From the NCBI GenBank assembly GCA_013306675.1, contig JABLUY010000059.1:1-64000 (forward strand): a stretch of 64,000 bases of DNA, read 5' to 3'. Numbering within the stretch: position 1 is the first letter of the stretch; the number at the start of each line of letters is the position of its first letter. The notes beneath the pieces are model-generated. The model did no database searches. It was not told the DNA's origin and saw nothing but the letters and a program-made list of their open reading frames with translations. Positions 1 to 10,093 of the stretch are shown one piece after another. The position numbers and the translations under genes were made by a program. Source of the DNA: Thraustochytrium sp. TN22 (taxonomy: Eukaryota; Sar; Bigyra; Thraustochytrida; Thraustochytriidae).

Positions 1-52
<52 letters not shown>

Positions 53-2580
53 CCCGCCCCCGGGCGCGCGCGGCCCCCCCCCCCCCCCCCCCACTGCACG
101 CACTCGCGCTCACCGCCCGCAGCTCGCTTCCCGCCAGGTCTTGGAGTCGACGCCGGCCGCCGCCGCCCGCTGCGCCCGCTGCGCCGCGCCGGCCCGCGCT
201 CGCGGCTCGCTCGCTCGCTCGCTCGCTCGCGCGCCAGCCCGCTCGCTCTCGCGCGCCTGGTCGCCCGCCGGGTCTGCCGGGCCGCGTCGCGCTTCGTTTG
301 CTTCTCTAGCTTGGCCGCTAGCTTTCGCGCGCGCTCTGCCCGGGAAGCTCGCAGCTCCAGCTTTGGCGCGCGCCAGAGCTCTAGCTCCGTTGCAGCAGGC
401 TGCGGGGAAGCTGGCGGCAAGCTAGCGGAAAGCTCGCACGGCGCGGCAGCTTTGCCCATCGACTGCGGGACCCGCAGCCTACTCTGCCTCCTCTTAGGTT
501 TCTCCCCGCAGCGGCGCGCTGCCATGCTGGCCGGAGCTGGCGGTGGCGGCCGCGGCGGCGCGCGGCCAACGACCCCGTAGCCGGTAGAAGGCAGGCTAGG
601 AAGCAGGGGAAGCAAGGGCAGGCGGGCGCGAGGAAGCGAGGGAGAGAGCAAGCGACCAGCAAGCGGCGCGGCGCTGGCCAGGTGGCTGCGAGCATCGCGC
701 GCCGTCCGCCAGTCGCCAGTCGCCAGCCGAGGCCCGGAGCGAGCGAGCCAGCAGGCCAGCCAGCCAGTCTCAGTCTCCGCCAAGGCGCGCAGCCCGGCCT
801 GCCGCAGGCGGTCGAGGGGGGGCAGTCGGAAGCGGGCGGGCCGACCATCGCGGCCCCGGCGTCGGAGCACTGCGCGCGCCGCCACTGGCCCGCAGAGCCC
901 GCGCTTCCCCGCAGCTCAGTTGACCCCGAGGAGGCTCGTCCTGCCGAGCCGCGCGGTGCGGCGGCAAGCCAGCCGCTCAATTCAGCAGCTGCGGGAGCTG
1001 CGGGGCTCCCCTCGCCCTCTGAGCGGCCTCGAGAAGCCGCGCGCGCCAGGCTCCAACGCTCTGCGGGAAACCAACCCACGCCCAATGCAAAGGCCGCGGC
1101 GCCACTGGTCAAGCTGCCCGGCCAGCTTCTGCAAGGCTTCCCTTGGCGCTCTCTGTCCACGCGCGCGATTGGCTCCCGGCCTGCGCGCCCCGCAGCGCGC
1201 CAGGGCGGGCGGATGGGCGCGCCTCCAAGTGCATCGCGTCGCCTAGCCATGGCGTTGCGTTGCGTTGCGCTCCGTCGCCTCGCGTCGCGTCGCGTCCCGT
1301 CGCGCGGCCGGACTCGGACGCCGCTGGACACGCCGCCAGTCAGGCCGGCCAGGCCGAGGTGCTGCGCTGGCCACGGTGGCTGCTGTTCAAGCTCCGCGCG
1401 GCCAAGCTAGCTTCGGCGCGCGGAAGCAGCCTGCTCGGCCCGGCTCGGGCTCCCCCGGCTCCAGGCAGGATTACAACGCGTTTGTAGCGTGCCCGGCCCG
1501 CCCCGGAGCCTGGTCTGGCGCGGTCTGGCTGGCCGTGGCCACCAGCCGGGGCGTGACCCTGCGCGGGGGGAGCCGCCAGGCCTCTTCCCCGCTGCTCAGC
1601 GCTGTGCAGAAGCTGGATGCTGGCGGCGCGGCTGCCGGCGGGAAGCAGCCTGCTTCACGCCACAGTTTTCTGTGGGCCGCCTCGGCGCCTGCGCGCGACT
1701 GGCCTGGCCAGCCGGTGGCAGGCAGGCCGGCAGCAGGGCCGCCGCTGGCCGCAGCAGCGCTTGGCCGCCTCTGCCGGCGTGAAAGCAGGCCTCGCGCGAA
1801 CGCCTGGCCCTGGCCGCCTACCGCCGAGCCTGGCGGCTGTCCTGGCGGCCGTCCCGGCGGTCGCCGCGCGTCTGTCTTGGCTTGTCCTGGCCTGCCAGTC
1901 TAAAGAGAAGGAGCTAGCTCCTACTATCGTAGCCAGAGAGAATGAAACAAGACGCGCTCCTCGCCATCGAGCGGCGGTCGGCCCGTGGCGGCCTTCAACC
2001 CGCGAAAGTCCCGGGGGCCTCAGGCCGCATGCGGGACTCTCCGAAGGCACGTGCAGAATTCTGCCGATGCGAGATACGCTGCGGGGAGGGGCTGCGTCAC
2101 TGCGGGCGGTGGCTGCCCCGCAGCGCAGCCGTCGCATCCCCGCACTGCCCGCAGCGCAGCCGCCGCCGCAGCGATTCCCCGTGCAAGCTTCTCGCGCGCC
2201 GCCGCGCTTCCCGCCGCAGCCCGGCCGCGCGAGAGGCGCGGTTCCTGCGCGCGCGCAGGAGCGCGGGCGAGCGCAGGGCTGCGCGCAGGGCTGGTGGCCA
2301 CCGGCCGCCGCCGCGCCCGCCACAGCAGCCCGCCAGCAGCCCGCGGCACAAGGCCAAGCGGGGCAAGGCGCGCGCGTCCCCGGCCGGGGAGCCTCGGCGG
2401 CCGAGCCGCCGCGACCCGCGAGGCCGGTACCGGGCCCAAGTGCCGGAAAGAGGGACCACGCCGGGGCGCGCTGCGGCAGGGTCCCGGTCCCGGGATCCGG
2501 GATCGCGGAGCGCGTGCGAAGTACGCGCGCGGCGTGGGCGGCGACGGGGAGCGCAGGTACGAGTTGGAGCCGGAGGCGGC
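1..2580. other. Gene-free GC-rich leader with poly-C run
   Basis: No convincing gene. The first 50 bases are pure C, followed by a second C run near 76-92, then CTCG-type tetramer repeats (about 203-232) and low-complexity GC-rich DNA. Open frames here overlap on both strands and translate to Ala/Arg/Pro/Gly-rich sequence without recognisable domains, as expected from GC-rich DNA with few stop codons. The last few hundred bases must contain the promoter and 5' UTR of the GET3-like gene. The poly-C could be a real homopolymer or an assembly or sequencing edge. Confidence 0.6.
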
Positions 2581-3813
2581 ATGGCGGAGGCAGAGCTGGT
2601 GCGGGCGGTGGGCGGCGCGCGGTACGTGTTCGTGGGCGGCAAGGGCGGCGTCGGCAAGACGACCACGGCGGCGAGCCTGGCGCTAGCGCTAGCGCGCGGC
2701 GGCCAGCGCGTGCTGCTGGTGAGCACGGACCCGGCGCACAACCTGGGCGACGTGCTGTGCTGCCAAGACGTCGGCGCGGAGATCAAGCCCGTGCAAGGAT
2801 GCGAGAACCTGTGGGCCGTGGAGAGCGACCCGGCCGCAGGCCTGGAGCACTTCCTGCGCAGACACGCCGCTGCCGGCGCGGCGGCAGACGGGCAAGCGGG
2901 GGATCCGCTCGCAGGCGCCTTTGACGAGATGCGCGACTGGCTGTCCAGGCTGCCGGGCGTCGACGAGGCAGCCGCGCTTGTGCAGCTCTTCGGCTCGGAC
3001 CAGAACAAGCTGGACTTCGACCGCATCGTGCTCGACACCGCGCCTACCGGCCACACGCTCAAGATGCTCCAGCTCCCGCGCGTGCTCGAGATCGGCATTG
3101 CCCGCCTCGAGAGCTGGCGCACGCGCCTCAGCGGCTACCTCAGCATGGCCGCGCTCTTCCTCGGCGGTGGAGGCGGTGCCGGCGGCCCGCCGCCCAACGC
3201 ATCTGAGATCATGGCCGCGCGCATGCGCGAGCTCCGCGCTGGCATTCTTCGTCTGCGCACACTGCTGCAGGACCCGGAGGCCTGTACCTTCGTCTGCGTC
3301 GGCATCGCGGAATCGCTCAGCGTGCTGGAGACCGGCCGCCTCGTCGCCTCACTGCGTGAGGCCAAGGTCGACTCCCACCTCATGATTGTCAACAAGCTGC
3401 TTACCGGCCTCTTTCCGGAGCTACCATCCGCGGACGCTCCTGCTCGGCCCGATGCAGACCAAGTCCAGGTCGGCGCCAAGCGCCCGGCGGATCAAGTCGC
3501 GCTTTCCGAGCCTCCCGCCAAGCAGCCGCGCGCAGACCTGGCCGCCGCCGCCGTTGGCGCGGACGCGGACGCGGGTGCGGAAACCGGTACAGAGACGGCT
3601 GTGGACGCGGCCACCCTTGCCTTGCGCCTTTGCAAGGCTCGCGCCGTCTCCCAGCGCAGGCATCTCGCCACGCTGCGCGGCGCGCACGCCGACACGCACC
3701 ACATCTTCGGCGTGCAGGAGCTCGCCGAGGAGCCCAGCGGGCCCGATGGCCTCGCCACTTTCATGAAGGCGCTCGAGCCCATCTCCCGGCCCCCGCGCTC
3801 GGGCGCCCAGTGA
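2581..3813 (+). CDS. GET3: GET3/ArsA-type tail-anchored protein targeting ATPase
   Basis: 410 aa. Members of this family bind tail-anchored membrane proteins in the cytosol and hand them to the ER or another membrane in an ATP-driven cycle. The start is the ATG followed by MAEAELVRAVGG, which puts the deviant P-loop GGKGGVGKTT at residues 19-28, as in the family. Switch I (STDPAHNLGD) and switch II (DTAPTGHTLKML) are present, and the C-terminal LATFMKAL matches the conserved end. Two oddities: a hydrophilic insert of roughly 70 residues (about 280-350) rich in Ala/Asp, and loss of the CxxC zinc motif, where the alignment position reads L348-R-L-C351. Eukaryotic cytosolic Get3 uses that motif for its zinc-linked dimer; organellar and prokaryotic relatives often lack it. 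No obvious transit peptide is visible. Its 3' end faces the hydroxylase gene 137 bp away. Family assignment is firm; cytosolic versus plastid/mitochondrial type is open. Confidence 0.9.
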   Translation: MAEAELVRAVGGARYVFVGGKGGVGKTTTAASLALALARGGQRVLLVSTDPAHNLGDVLCCQDVGAEIKPVQGCENLWAVESDPAAGLEHFLRRHAAAGAAADGQAGDPLAGAFDEMRDWLSRLPGVDEAAALVQLFGSDQNKLDFDRIVLDTAPTGHTLKMLQLPRVLEIGIARLESWRTRLSGYLSMAALFLGGGGGAGGPPPNASEIMAARMRELRAGILRLRTLLQDPEACTFVCVGIAESLSVLETGRLVASLREAKVDSHLMIVNKLLTGLFPELPSADAPARPDADQVQVGAKRPADQVALSEPPAKQPRADLAAAAVGADADAGAETGTETAVDAATLALRLCKARAVSQRRHLATLRGAHADTHHIFGVQELAEEPSGPDGLATFMKALEPISRPPRSGAQ

Positions 3814-3950
3814 AGGAGGCTGGGACTAGACCTCCTTGCTAGCGCGCGAGCGCGTTGCCACTAGCGGCACCGGCCCGACCTCGCCTCCTCCTCCTTCTCC
3901 TCCCTCCTCCTAAAGGGAGGCCACCTCGTGTACCAAGCCTCCCATCTTGT

Positions 3951-4799
3951 TTATTTATAAAAGAAGTCGTCTAGGTAGCAGAAGAACTGCTGGTAATACC
4001 GTTTGCCCGTGGCGTGATGCTCCTCATGGCGCGGTGGTCCGCCCAAGACACCGCTCGGAAGCACGCGGTGCAGCATCCAGGGGCAGTCCAAGCCCGAGTG
4101 CGACTCCGTCAGCAGGTATGTGATGACCGCATTGTATACCATGCGCGTCATTGGGTGCAACCCCAGCACATTCAAGGTGGCCACGTTCGTCGCCACCTGC
4201 AGGCTGCCATCCACGAAGGAGTGCCTCAGCACCTCCGTCGAGTACAGCGCCTGGGCGGAGTGGTGCTCTGCATGCAGAGGCCGTAGTCGCTTCACGCGGT
4301 GCAGTGCCACGTGCACGGGGAAAAAGAGCAAATCATACACGAAGAGGCCACCGGCCACGCCCAGAACGACTCGCGCCAGCGACCCGGGCCCACACTCCGG
4401 CAGGCGCCGCCGCGGGAAGAGAGCGTCGAATGTCAGGATGACGCCCAGGTACACGCCACCGGCTCGGTACGGCACGCCTGTGTAAAAGTCCACCTTGCGC
4501 TGCTTCGGGTTGATGAGGTAGGCCTCCCAGCCCAGCCACGTGTCCACAATCGTGAACCAGTTGAGCCAGACGCCGAAGCAAAGGGTCGCCCAAACAGGCT
4601 CGAACGAGTCGTGCTGGAACCACCACTGCGAGCGCAGCCACTGCCAGTTGCTCTCCACGGCTGCGTCCGCCTCCTTGTGATACGCAGCGAGCACCACTGC
4701 GCCCGCCAAGGCCACGGCGCGAGCAAGCCACACTCGGCGTCGAAAGCCGCGTTCGTCAGCCCTGTTTTCGGCCGCGCCGCAGCTGGTGCGCTGGCACAT
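3951..4799 (-). CDS. Fatty acid hydroxylase / sterol desaturase family membrane enzyme
   Basis: 282 aa from the first in-frame ATG (MCQRTSC); the frame stays open upstream without another ATG. The three histidine clusters that bind the di-iron centre are visible: HVALH at 163-167, HAEHH at 176-180 and HEEHH at 258-262, with a further His at 244. Hydrophobic stretches at about 24-40, 70-90, 112-128, 143-162 and 205-230 fit an ER integral membrane oxygenase. Family members hydroxylate or desaturate sterols, fatty acids, sphingoid bases or alkanes using O2; the substrate cannot be read from sequence. The protein ends only 20 residues after the third His box, short for the family. The gene is convergent with the GET3-like gene, and the T/A-rich 137-bp gap must carry both 3' ends. 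Confidence 0.85.
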   Translation of the reverse strand: MCQRTSCGAAENRADERGFRRRVWLARAVALAGAVVLAAYHKEADAAVESNWQWLRSQWWFQHDSFEPVWATLCFGVWLNWFTIVDTWLGWEAYLINPKQRKVDFYTGVPYRAGGVYLGVILTFDALFPRRRLPECGPGSLARVVLGVAGGLFVYDLLFFPVHVALHRVKRLRPLHAEHHSAQALYSTEVLRHSFVDGSLQVATNVATLNVLGLHPMTRMVYNAVITYLLTESHSGLDCPWMLHRVLPSGVLGGPPRHEEHHATGKRYYQQFFCYLDDFFYK

Positions 4800-5373
4800 G
4801 TGGCCGACCGCAAGTGGCGAGCGCGTTTGCAGGCGCTGATGCGCGCCGCGCCGCGCGCCACGAGCCGCGCATGCTGGGCGCGGCGATTTTGGTTTTGGGC
4901 GCGTAACGTTATGTATGGCTGCTACGTACGTATGCGCTGGAATACAATCGTGCCGAAGTGCCGGCAAGTGCCGGGCATTGCCGGGCAGTGCCGGCAAGTG
5001 CCGGGCAGTGCCGGCAAGTGCCAGAAGCGCCGGTCATTTCTTCAAGTGCGGACTCGGACAGCCAGCGCGGCAGCGCCGCAAGTGCCGCAAGGACAAACAG
5101 AAGGATGGATCTCTCGATATGATGAGTGGTACTATTTTGGGCGTGGAAATGAGTAAGTCTCGAGATAGAGAGAAGAGTCTTGTTCGTAGAAACACCTGTG
5201 CGAGCTGAGAAGCGCCCGCGTCGCTGCAGCACGTTTAAAATTAAAAGCTTGTACCATAATAAAATGTGGCCACCCCTGGCCGCCAGTTTGCTAGCATCTG
5301 AAAGAAAAACTTCGCTTGCTCATGAGCCGCTCGCTGTATCTCTTGACCTCTTTTATCAGCTTGGCCATCAAGT
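4800..5373. other. Intergenic DNA upstream of hydroxylase gene
   Basis: Contains the 10-bp minisatellite (4957-5030) and then an AT-richer stretch around 5100-5370 with AATAAA-like sequence near 5260. No gene is supported. The AT-rich part may be the 3' flank of the small minus-strand open frame at 5374-5595. Confidence 0.5.
4957..5030. repeat. 10-bp minisatellite upstream of hydroxylase gene
   Basis: About seven copies of a 10-mer alternating between AGTGCCGGCA and AGTGCCGGGC. It lies 160-230 bp upstream of the hydroxylase start codon, in its presumed promoter or 5' UTR. Confidence 0.85.
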
Positions 5374-5595
5374 TTAGCAGCCAGCTCTCGTGAGGTTCTC
5401 CACGTGAACGATGACGCGACAAGCAGCACGCAGATCCTGGTCAACCCACTTGCGGCGCCACGTGCGCGGCGTCTTTGCCGCGTCCGCTGCGCGTGCCGCA
5501 TCAACCGCCGCCGCCACGAGCCGCGCACGTGAGAGCACCATGTCGGCCTCGTCGGCGCCCTCCTGCTCAAGCGCCTTGCTCAGAGGGCAGCCCAT
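5374..5595 (-). CDS. Possible small N-acylated protein
   Basis: 73 aa, beginning MGCPLSKALE. Gly2 followed by Cys3 and Ser6 is the pattern for dual N-myristoylation and palmitoylation of membrane-tethered small proteins. The rest is a charged, helix-prone sequence (DEADMVLSRARLVAAAV) with G/C-ending codons, unlike the AT-richer DNA that follows the stop. No family is recognised. A short alternative reading beyond the stop exists in other phases, but its AGA/ATA-type codons are unlike local genes, so I end the gene at the first stop. It could be a chance open frame. Confidence 0.35.
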   Translation of the reverse strand: MGCPLSKALEQEGADEADMVLSRARLVAAAVDAARAADAAKTPRTWRRKWVDQDLRAACRVIVHVENLTRAGC

Positions 5596-6045
5596 GGCGC
5601 TCCGCTCCAGCTGTCTAGCTAGCTAGCTAGCTCTCCCTAAAGCAAGCAAGCAAGCTTGCTAGCTTTATGGCTGGCCAGTGCTTCGTCGTCCGCTGGAGCA
5701 CCGCTTGCGCGCGCCCCAACGCTGTACTCCGCTCGCGCGCTCGCGCGCGCCGCCGCCTGCGCGCCGCCGATCACCCCTGTGCGCGCCGCGCTTGGTTCGC
5801 TTTTTGCGGCGTGGCTCGCAAACGGTGTGCACGCGCCGCTCTCCGAGTCCGAGTCCAGGGCAGGATCTGAAGCCGTTGGTCCTCGACGTCACTGCAAAGC
5901 TAGGGTCACTGCGCTCACCTCTCTGCCTGCGCGCGTACGGGGTCGAGCGCCAGCTCGAGCAGCTCGAGCTCGAGTTTGGGGGGGGGGGAGCTTGGAGGCT
6001 CGAGAGGTCAAAGCTCGAGAGCTCCAGCGCAAGAGCTCAACCAAC
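5596..6045. other. Intergenic DNA before the helical-repeat protein gene
   Basis: Contains CTAG/AGCT tetramer repeats (about 5616-5665), a CTCGAGCT-rich patch and a run of ten G near 5979-5988. The frame of the downstream gene is open through here but has no ATG before 6046, and the encoded sequence is low complexity, so I treat it as 5' flank. Confidence 0.5.
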
Positions 6046-9000
6046 ATGGGCAGGTCGTGCGCACGGGCGCCGCGGCGCGTGGCTGTACAACGACGACGCG
6101 CGACGCAGGCGGAGGCGGCACGCTTAGCCGGGTTGGCGCACCAGGCGGAGGAGAGCGCGGCGGCCGCCGCTCGCGTGCGGGCGCTCCTGGGGCTCGCGCG
6201 GACGTGCGAGCTGTGCAGCGCTGCGGGCGGCTCGCGCAGCGCGCGCGTGGAGAAGGCTGCCTTTGCGCTGCTGCGCGCTCTGCTGTGCGCAAGCAACCGG
6301 TTCGAGGAGCCCGCGGAGCGCGCCGCCTTCGTGACATGGTGCGCGCAGCTCGAGGCGGACGTGCGGGAGGCCGGCGTGCGTGTGCGGACGGCGGCCGAGG
6401 CGCCGCCCATCGCGCGCTGCGTGCGCGTGGTGGCATTGCGGCGGTACCTGGGCCAGGCCGCCGCGACACTCGAGGCGCTGCTGGTCACCTACGTGGAGCG
6501 CTTCCTGCCCCAGCTGGATGTGAGCGAGCAACGGCGCGTGCGGCAGGTGCTGGAGTGCGTGCGCGAACACTACGCCACCTACGAGGTGGAACGCGACATG
6601 CGCGTGCGCGACATGCAAGAGGACAAGCTAGCTGCCGCCGTGCGGCTCAAGCTGGAGGCGCTGCACCGACTCGCGCTGCGGCGGAGCGCGGAGCTCCGCA
6701 AGCAACACGAGATGGAGCAGGCGCGCTGCGCGCGCATCCTCAAGCGCATGGACTCGCTAGGCGTTGAGAAAAGCAGCCTGGGCGCGGCGGCCGTCGTTCG
6801 CCTGGAGCCACTGCCCACCTCACCGCGCCTTCTAGGGCACTCGCTGGCCGCCACGCACGCCGACCGCCGCGCGGAGATCGAGCGTCTGCGCAGCGTGCCA
6901 GACGACGCGCGCATCCGCTTTCCAGACGTCAACAACCACTTGTACGAGCCGGCCACCAAAGGACCGGCGTCGCCCGTGGCGGGCATTCAACTCACCCCGG
7001 CTGCCGCTGCAATGCTGCCGCGACGCAAGGCACTGGATGACTTCTGGGAGACCATCGACTGGGCGCTCGCCGAAGACCACCGGCTGCTGCTCGAGGCGCT
7101 GGCCACGACCTGCGCCTGCAGTGCCGCGGAGGTCGTGGAGCAGCTGCAGGCGCTGCCGCCGGGGGAGCTCGGCTTTGCTGTGCAGCACCTCTCGGCCGTG
7201 CCACTCGAAGCCCGTCCCACCAAGGGCGTGGTCTTTGCGTACTTGCGCATGGCCGGGTCCACGGCCAAGTATTCCATCTCGCTCACGCACCAGCGCGAGG
7301 ATCGTCCCGACGAGGAGGCCGAGGCGGCCAAGGCCAAGGCGGAGGCGGCGGCCCAGGCGCTCGACCCGTGGGCCGAGCGCGACGCCGGCGACGACGCCGG
7401 CGAGGTGGCGCGCCGCGCCGAAATGGAGCGCGTGCGCCGCGTCATCTGCCATACGCTCAACATCGAGCACTTCTCGCGCCTCCTGAACGAGTCGCGCGGC
7501 AACCGCACCATCCGCAGGCTCGACGACGTGCACGCCGGCGACACCATCGCCGTCGACGCGCTCGAGGACCAGCTGCGCACCAAGCTACACGTGCATTTGG
7601 CGCAGAACAATGCGCACGAGGTCATGGATTTGCTGGCGCGGCACCTCGATCATGCGCGCCTGGTGGCCGTGGCCTGCCGCGGCCTCACGCAGCTGCTGGC
7701 GGCCGATGACTTCGCCGGCTCGGGTGACCCAGTGCGCCGCGCCTTCCTCGCGGAAGGTGGCGTCAACATGTTGCTGAGCATTGTGGACGCCTACCGAACG
7801 AGCGCGGCACGTGCGCGAGACGCAAGCCTCGAAGAGGACGAGCACAAGGACGAGGACGAGCATGCCGCGCCGTCGCGAGATCTGCAGGAGGCGACCGCCG
7901 CCGCCGACGCGCTTGGGGCCGCCTTGGAGGCGCTGCACACCGTGTCACGCTGGCGCCGCGCCGAGCTTCTGGACGAGCTCCTCCTGCACAGCGCCGTGGC
8001 GCGGTGCGCAGTGGTGCTCTGCGAGCTGAGCGGTCTTTCGTATCCAGTGGAGCACGCCTGTGGCGTGGTGCGCGTGCTCACCGAGGTGGAGCCCGGGCGC
8101 GACGCCGTGGCGTCTCTCGCGGGCGGGCCGTCCTTTCTGTGCAAGGCGCTCCTGTCCTGCCCGGTCAAGCGTGCCTTCGCGGTGGGCCAGCGCCTGGCTT
8201 GCGAGGCGGTGGCCAACTCGCTCCTGGACCACCCGGGCAACGCCGCGGCGCTGGCGCGGGACAAGCGCGACGCCGGCCCGCGCTTCCTAGCCGAGGTCTT
8301 CACGCGCGCGCCGGGCAACCAGGTGGTCTACCGCACGGCCTGTTCAGCGCTCGCGCGGTTCGCGCGGTTCCAGGGGCGCGCGCTGCTGCGACGGGATGCG
8401 GTGGCGCTTCAGGCCGTGGTGCACGCCATGACCCGGTTCCACGCGGACGAGCACATCCAAAGCCATGGGCTCATGGCGCTCGCTTACACCCTGCAGCACG
8501 CGCCGCGCAGCCACGCGTACATTGTAGGGCCGGCACACGGCTTCGTACGCGTCATGGCCGTACTGCGCAGCTCGAACCTGGCGCAGGCGCACTGGCGCGC
8601 GGCGTATGCGCTATGTGAGCTCGTGCGGGGTCGCGGCGCGCAGCGCCGTTGTTCCCGGGCCGTGCTGGAGCGCCTCCGCGTCGACGGCGTCGTGCAGTGC
8701 CTGGTCGACACTGCCCTGGCGCCGGCGCCGCAAGCGACCGAGGCTGCGCGTATGCATGCCCGGCTGCTGCAGTGGACCTTTCGCTTTCTGCGGTACCTCG
8801 TGCGCACCTGCACGCAGGAGGTCCTGGTGCGCCCCACGGTGGACGGCGCCACGTACCTGGACACGTCCGAGAGCGAGGCTGCCTCAAGCGAAGAGGAGGA
8901 GGGCGGCGACGAGGCCGATGCCGCACTGCGGATGCGCCGGCGGCTGCAGGAGGATGCCGAGGCGCCGGCGTTGCCGGCGCCGCCGCCGGAGCCCGAGGCG

Positions 9001-9756
9001 CTCAAGCGCGGCAAGGACGAGAGCCTGGCAGCCTTTCTGAAGCGGCAGGCGGCCGTGGAGGCCAAGGCGCAGGCGGCGCGTGAGGCGTATGCGCGCGCGC
9101 TCGAGGAGGCCAAGCTGCCGCCCGTGGAGCTGCGCGAGGCGTGGCGCGCACTCCTGCAGACCGTGGGGCCGCGGCAGCTGCAGGTCTTCCGGCGCGCCGT
9201 GGCCGCACTCCAGGCCGTCGAACTGGACCCGCGCGCAACGCGCGAGGGCGTGCACTTGGTCTTCGTCTGGCTGCAGGCGAACGAGGCCGAGCTCCAGGAC
9301 GCCGCCGTCGCGGACCTGGTCGCCTTCCGCCTCGCTCGCGCGCTGTACACGTGCCGCGCTGAGGAGCCCGTCGTGGAGATGCTGGTGCAGGCGCTGCACC
9401 TCGCCTTGGAGCTCGCGCTGGCCGGCCTCGGCGCGCGCCTACAGCAGCAGCGCGAGCACGCAGATCTCGTCGCGGAGCGCCGCCGCGAGCGCGAGCGCCG
9501 CGCGGCCGAGGCCGCGTCCTCGGTCTTCGGCGACGTGCTGCGGCAGCTGGACGCCGCGGCCGACGAGGCCGCCGCGCCGCCGCTCGCGCCGCCGCCCGCC
9601 TGGGTCATTGCCCTGGTCGCCGCCGCGCGCCGCGCCGCGCTGCCCGCGCACCTCGAGGCCGCGCGCGTGCGCTTTGCCGCCGCGCCGCCGCTCGTCGCCT
9701 CGCTCGCCTGCCTGCAGGCGGCCTTGGCGCGCATCGAGGCCTGCCTCGCGGCCTGA
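6046..9756 (+). CDS. Large alpha-helical (armadillo/HEAT-like) protein, function unknown
   Basis: 1236 aa from the first ATG (MGRSCARAPRR). It has no transmembrane segment and no catalytic motif that I recognise. Residues about 100-240 are charged helix or coiled coil (e.g. DMRVRDMQEDKLAAAVRLKL). Residues about 500-920 look like right-handed helical repeats of the ARM/HEAT kind: repeated 40-residue helix pairs such as LVAVACRGLTQLLAADD and EHACGVVRVLTEVEPGRDAVASL. An acidic Ser/Glu patch (ASSEEEEGGDEAD) near 945-960 is followed by a charged Ala/Glu/Lys helix. This is probably a cytosolic scaffold; in protists such proteins are often ciliary or cytoskeletal, but nothing here proves that. It is a single exon of nearly uniform GC3-rich codon use. 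Confidence 0.8.
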   Translation: MGRSCARAPRRVAVQRRRATQAEAARLAGLAHQAEESAAAAARVRALLGLARTCELCSAAGGSRSARVEKAAFALLRALLCASNRFEEPAERAAFVTWCAQLEADVREAGVRVRTAAEAPPIARCVRVVALRRYLGQAAATLEALLVTYVERFLPQLDVSEQRRVRQVLECVREHYATYEVERDMRVRDMQEDKLAAAVRLKLEALHRLALRRSAELRKQHEMEQARCARILKRMDSLGVEKSSLGAAAVVRLEPLPTSPRLLGHSLAATHADRRAEIERLRSVPDDARIRFPDVNNHLYEPATKGPASPVAGIQLTPAAAAMLPRRKALDDFWETIDWALAEDHRLLLEALATTCACSAAEVVEQLQALPPGELGFAVQHLSAVPLEARPTKGVVFAYLRMAGSTAKYSISLTHQREDRPDEEAEAAKAKAEAAAQALDPWAERDAGDDAGEVARRAEMERVRRVICHTLNIEHFSRLLNESRGNRTIRRLDDVHAGDTIAVDALEDQLRTKLHVHLAQNNAHEVMDLLARHLDHARLVAVACRGLTQLLAADDFAGSGDPVRRAFLAEGGVNMLLSIVDAYRTSAARARDASLEEDEHKDEDEHAAPSRDLQEATAAADALGAALEALHTVSRWRRAELLDELLLHSAVARCAVVLCELSGLSYPVEHACGVVRVLTEVEPGRDAVASLAGGPSFLCKALLSCPVKRAFAVGQRLACEAVANSLLDHPGNAAALARDKRDAGPRFLAEVFTRAPGNQVVYRTACSALARFARFQGRALLRRDAVALQAVVHAMTRFHADEHIQSHGLMALAYTLQHAPRSHAYIVGPAHGFVRVMAVLRSSNLAQAHWRAAYALCELVRGRGAQRRCSRAVLERLRVDGVVQCLVDTALAPAPQATEAARMHARLLQWTFRFLRYLVRTCTQEVLVRPTVDGATYLDTSESEAASSEEEEGGDEADAALRMRRRLQEDAEAPALPAPPPEPEALKRGKDESLAAFLKRQAAVEAKAQAAREAYARALEEAKLPPVELREAWRALLQTVGPRQLQVFRRAVAALQAVELDPRATREGVHLVFVWLQANEAELQDAAVADLVAFRLARALYTCRAEEPVVEMLVQALHLALELALAGLGARLQQQREHADLVAERRRERERRAAEAASSVFGDVLRQLDAAADEAAAPPLAPPPAWVIALVAAARRAALPAHLEAARVRFAAAPPLVASLACLQAALARIEACLAA

Positions 9757-9780
9757 CCGCCGCCGCGCCGCGCCGCGCAA

Positions 9781-9825
9781 GCGCCCGCGACGGCCAGCGC
9801 CCGCGACGGCCAGCGCCCGCGACAG
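9781..9825. repeat. 16-bp tandem repeat after the helical-repeat gene
   Basis: About 2.8 copies of GCGCCCGCGACGGCCA, beginning 24 bp after the stop codon, in the 3' UTR or intergenic spacer. Confidence 0.8.
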
Positions 9826-10093
9826 TGAGCTCTGGGTTTGGCGAGGCAGGCGAGTCGAGACGCGCCGAGAGGCCAAAGCTAGCCTCACATGTCAGTGAGC
9901 TCGAGACGCAGCTAGCTTGTGGACAGACAGACAGACCCCTCCACGCGGCGGCGGACACACGCGCCGCGCCAGCCCGGGCAGCCTCGCAAGGCCTGGTCGA
10001 GCGTCAGCTCACTCGCTCACTCGCTCGCTCGCTCGTTCGCTTGCTCGCTCGCTCACTCGCTCGCTCCCAGTGCCGGGCAAGGCAACGACCCCA
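9826..10093. repeat. 5' flank with (CTCG/CTCA)n tract
   Basis: The spacer before the MFS gene contains a 50-bp tetramer tract (about 10010-10068) of CTCG with CTCA/TTCG variants. It ends about 25 bp before the start codon, so it is probably in the 5' UTR. Similar tracts precede other genes in the window. Confidence 0.7.

Noticed and set aside
1-92. Poly-C start of the window as a telomere
   Set aside because: Telomere repeats are not homopolymeric and no TTAGGG-type unit is present; a sequencing or contig-edge run is as likely.
5241-5570. Alternative-frame or spliced extension of the small MGC protein
   Set aside because: Would need AGA/ATA/TTT-rich codons unlike local genes; the splice sites tried were weak.
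8484-9734. 416-codon minus-strand frame opposite the helical-repeat protein
   Set aside because: Ser/Ala/Arg/Cys-rich shadow of the sense gene with no recognisable domain.
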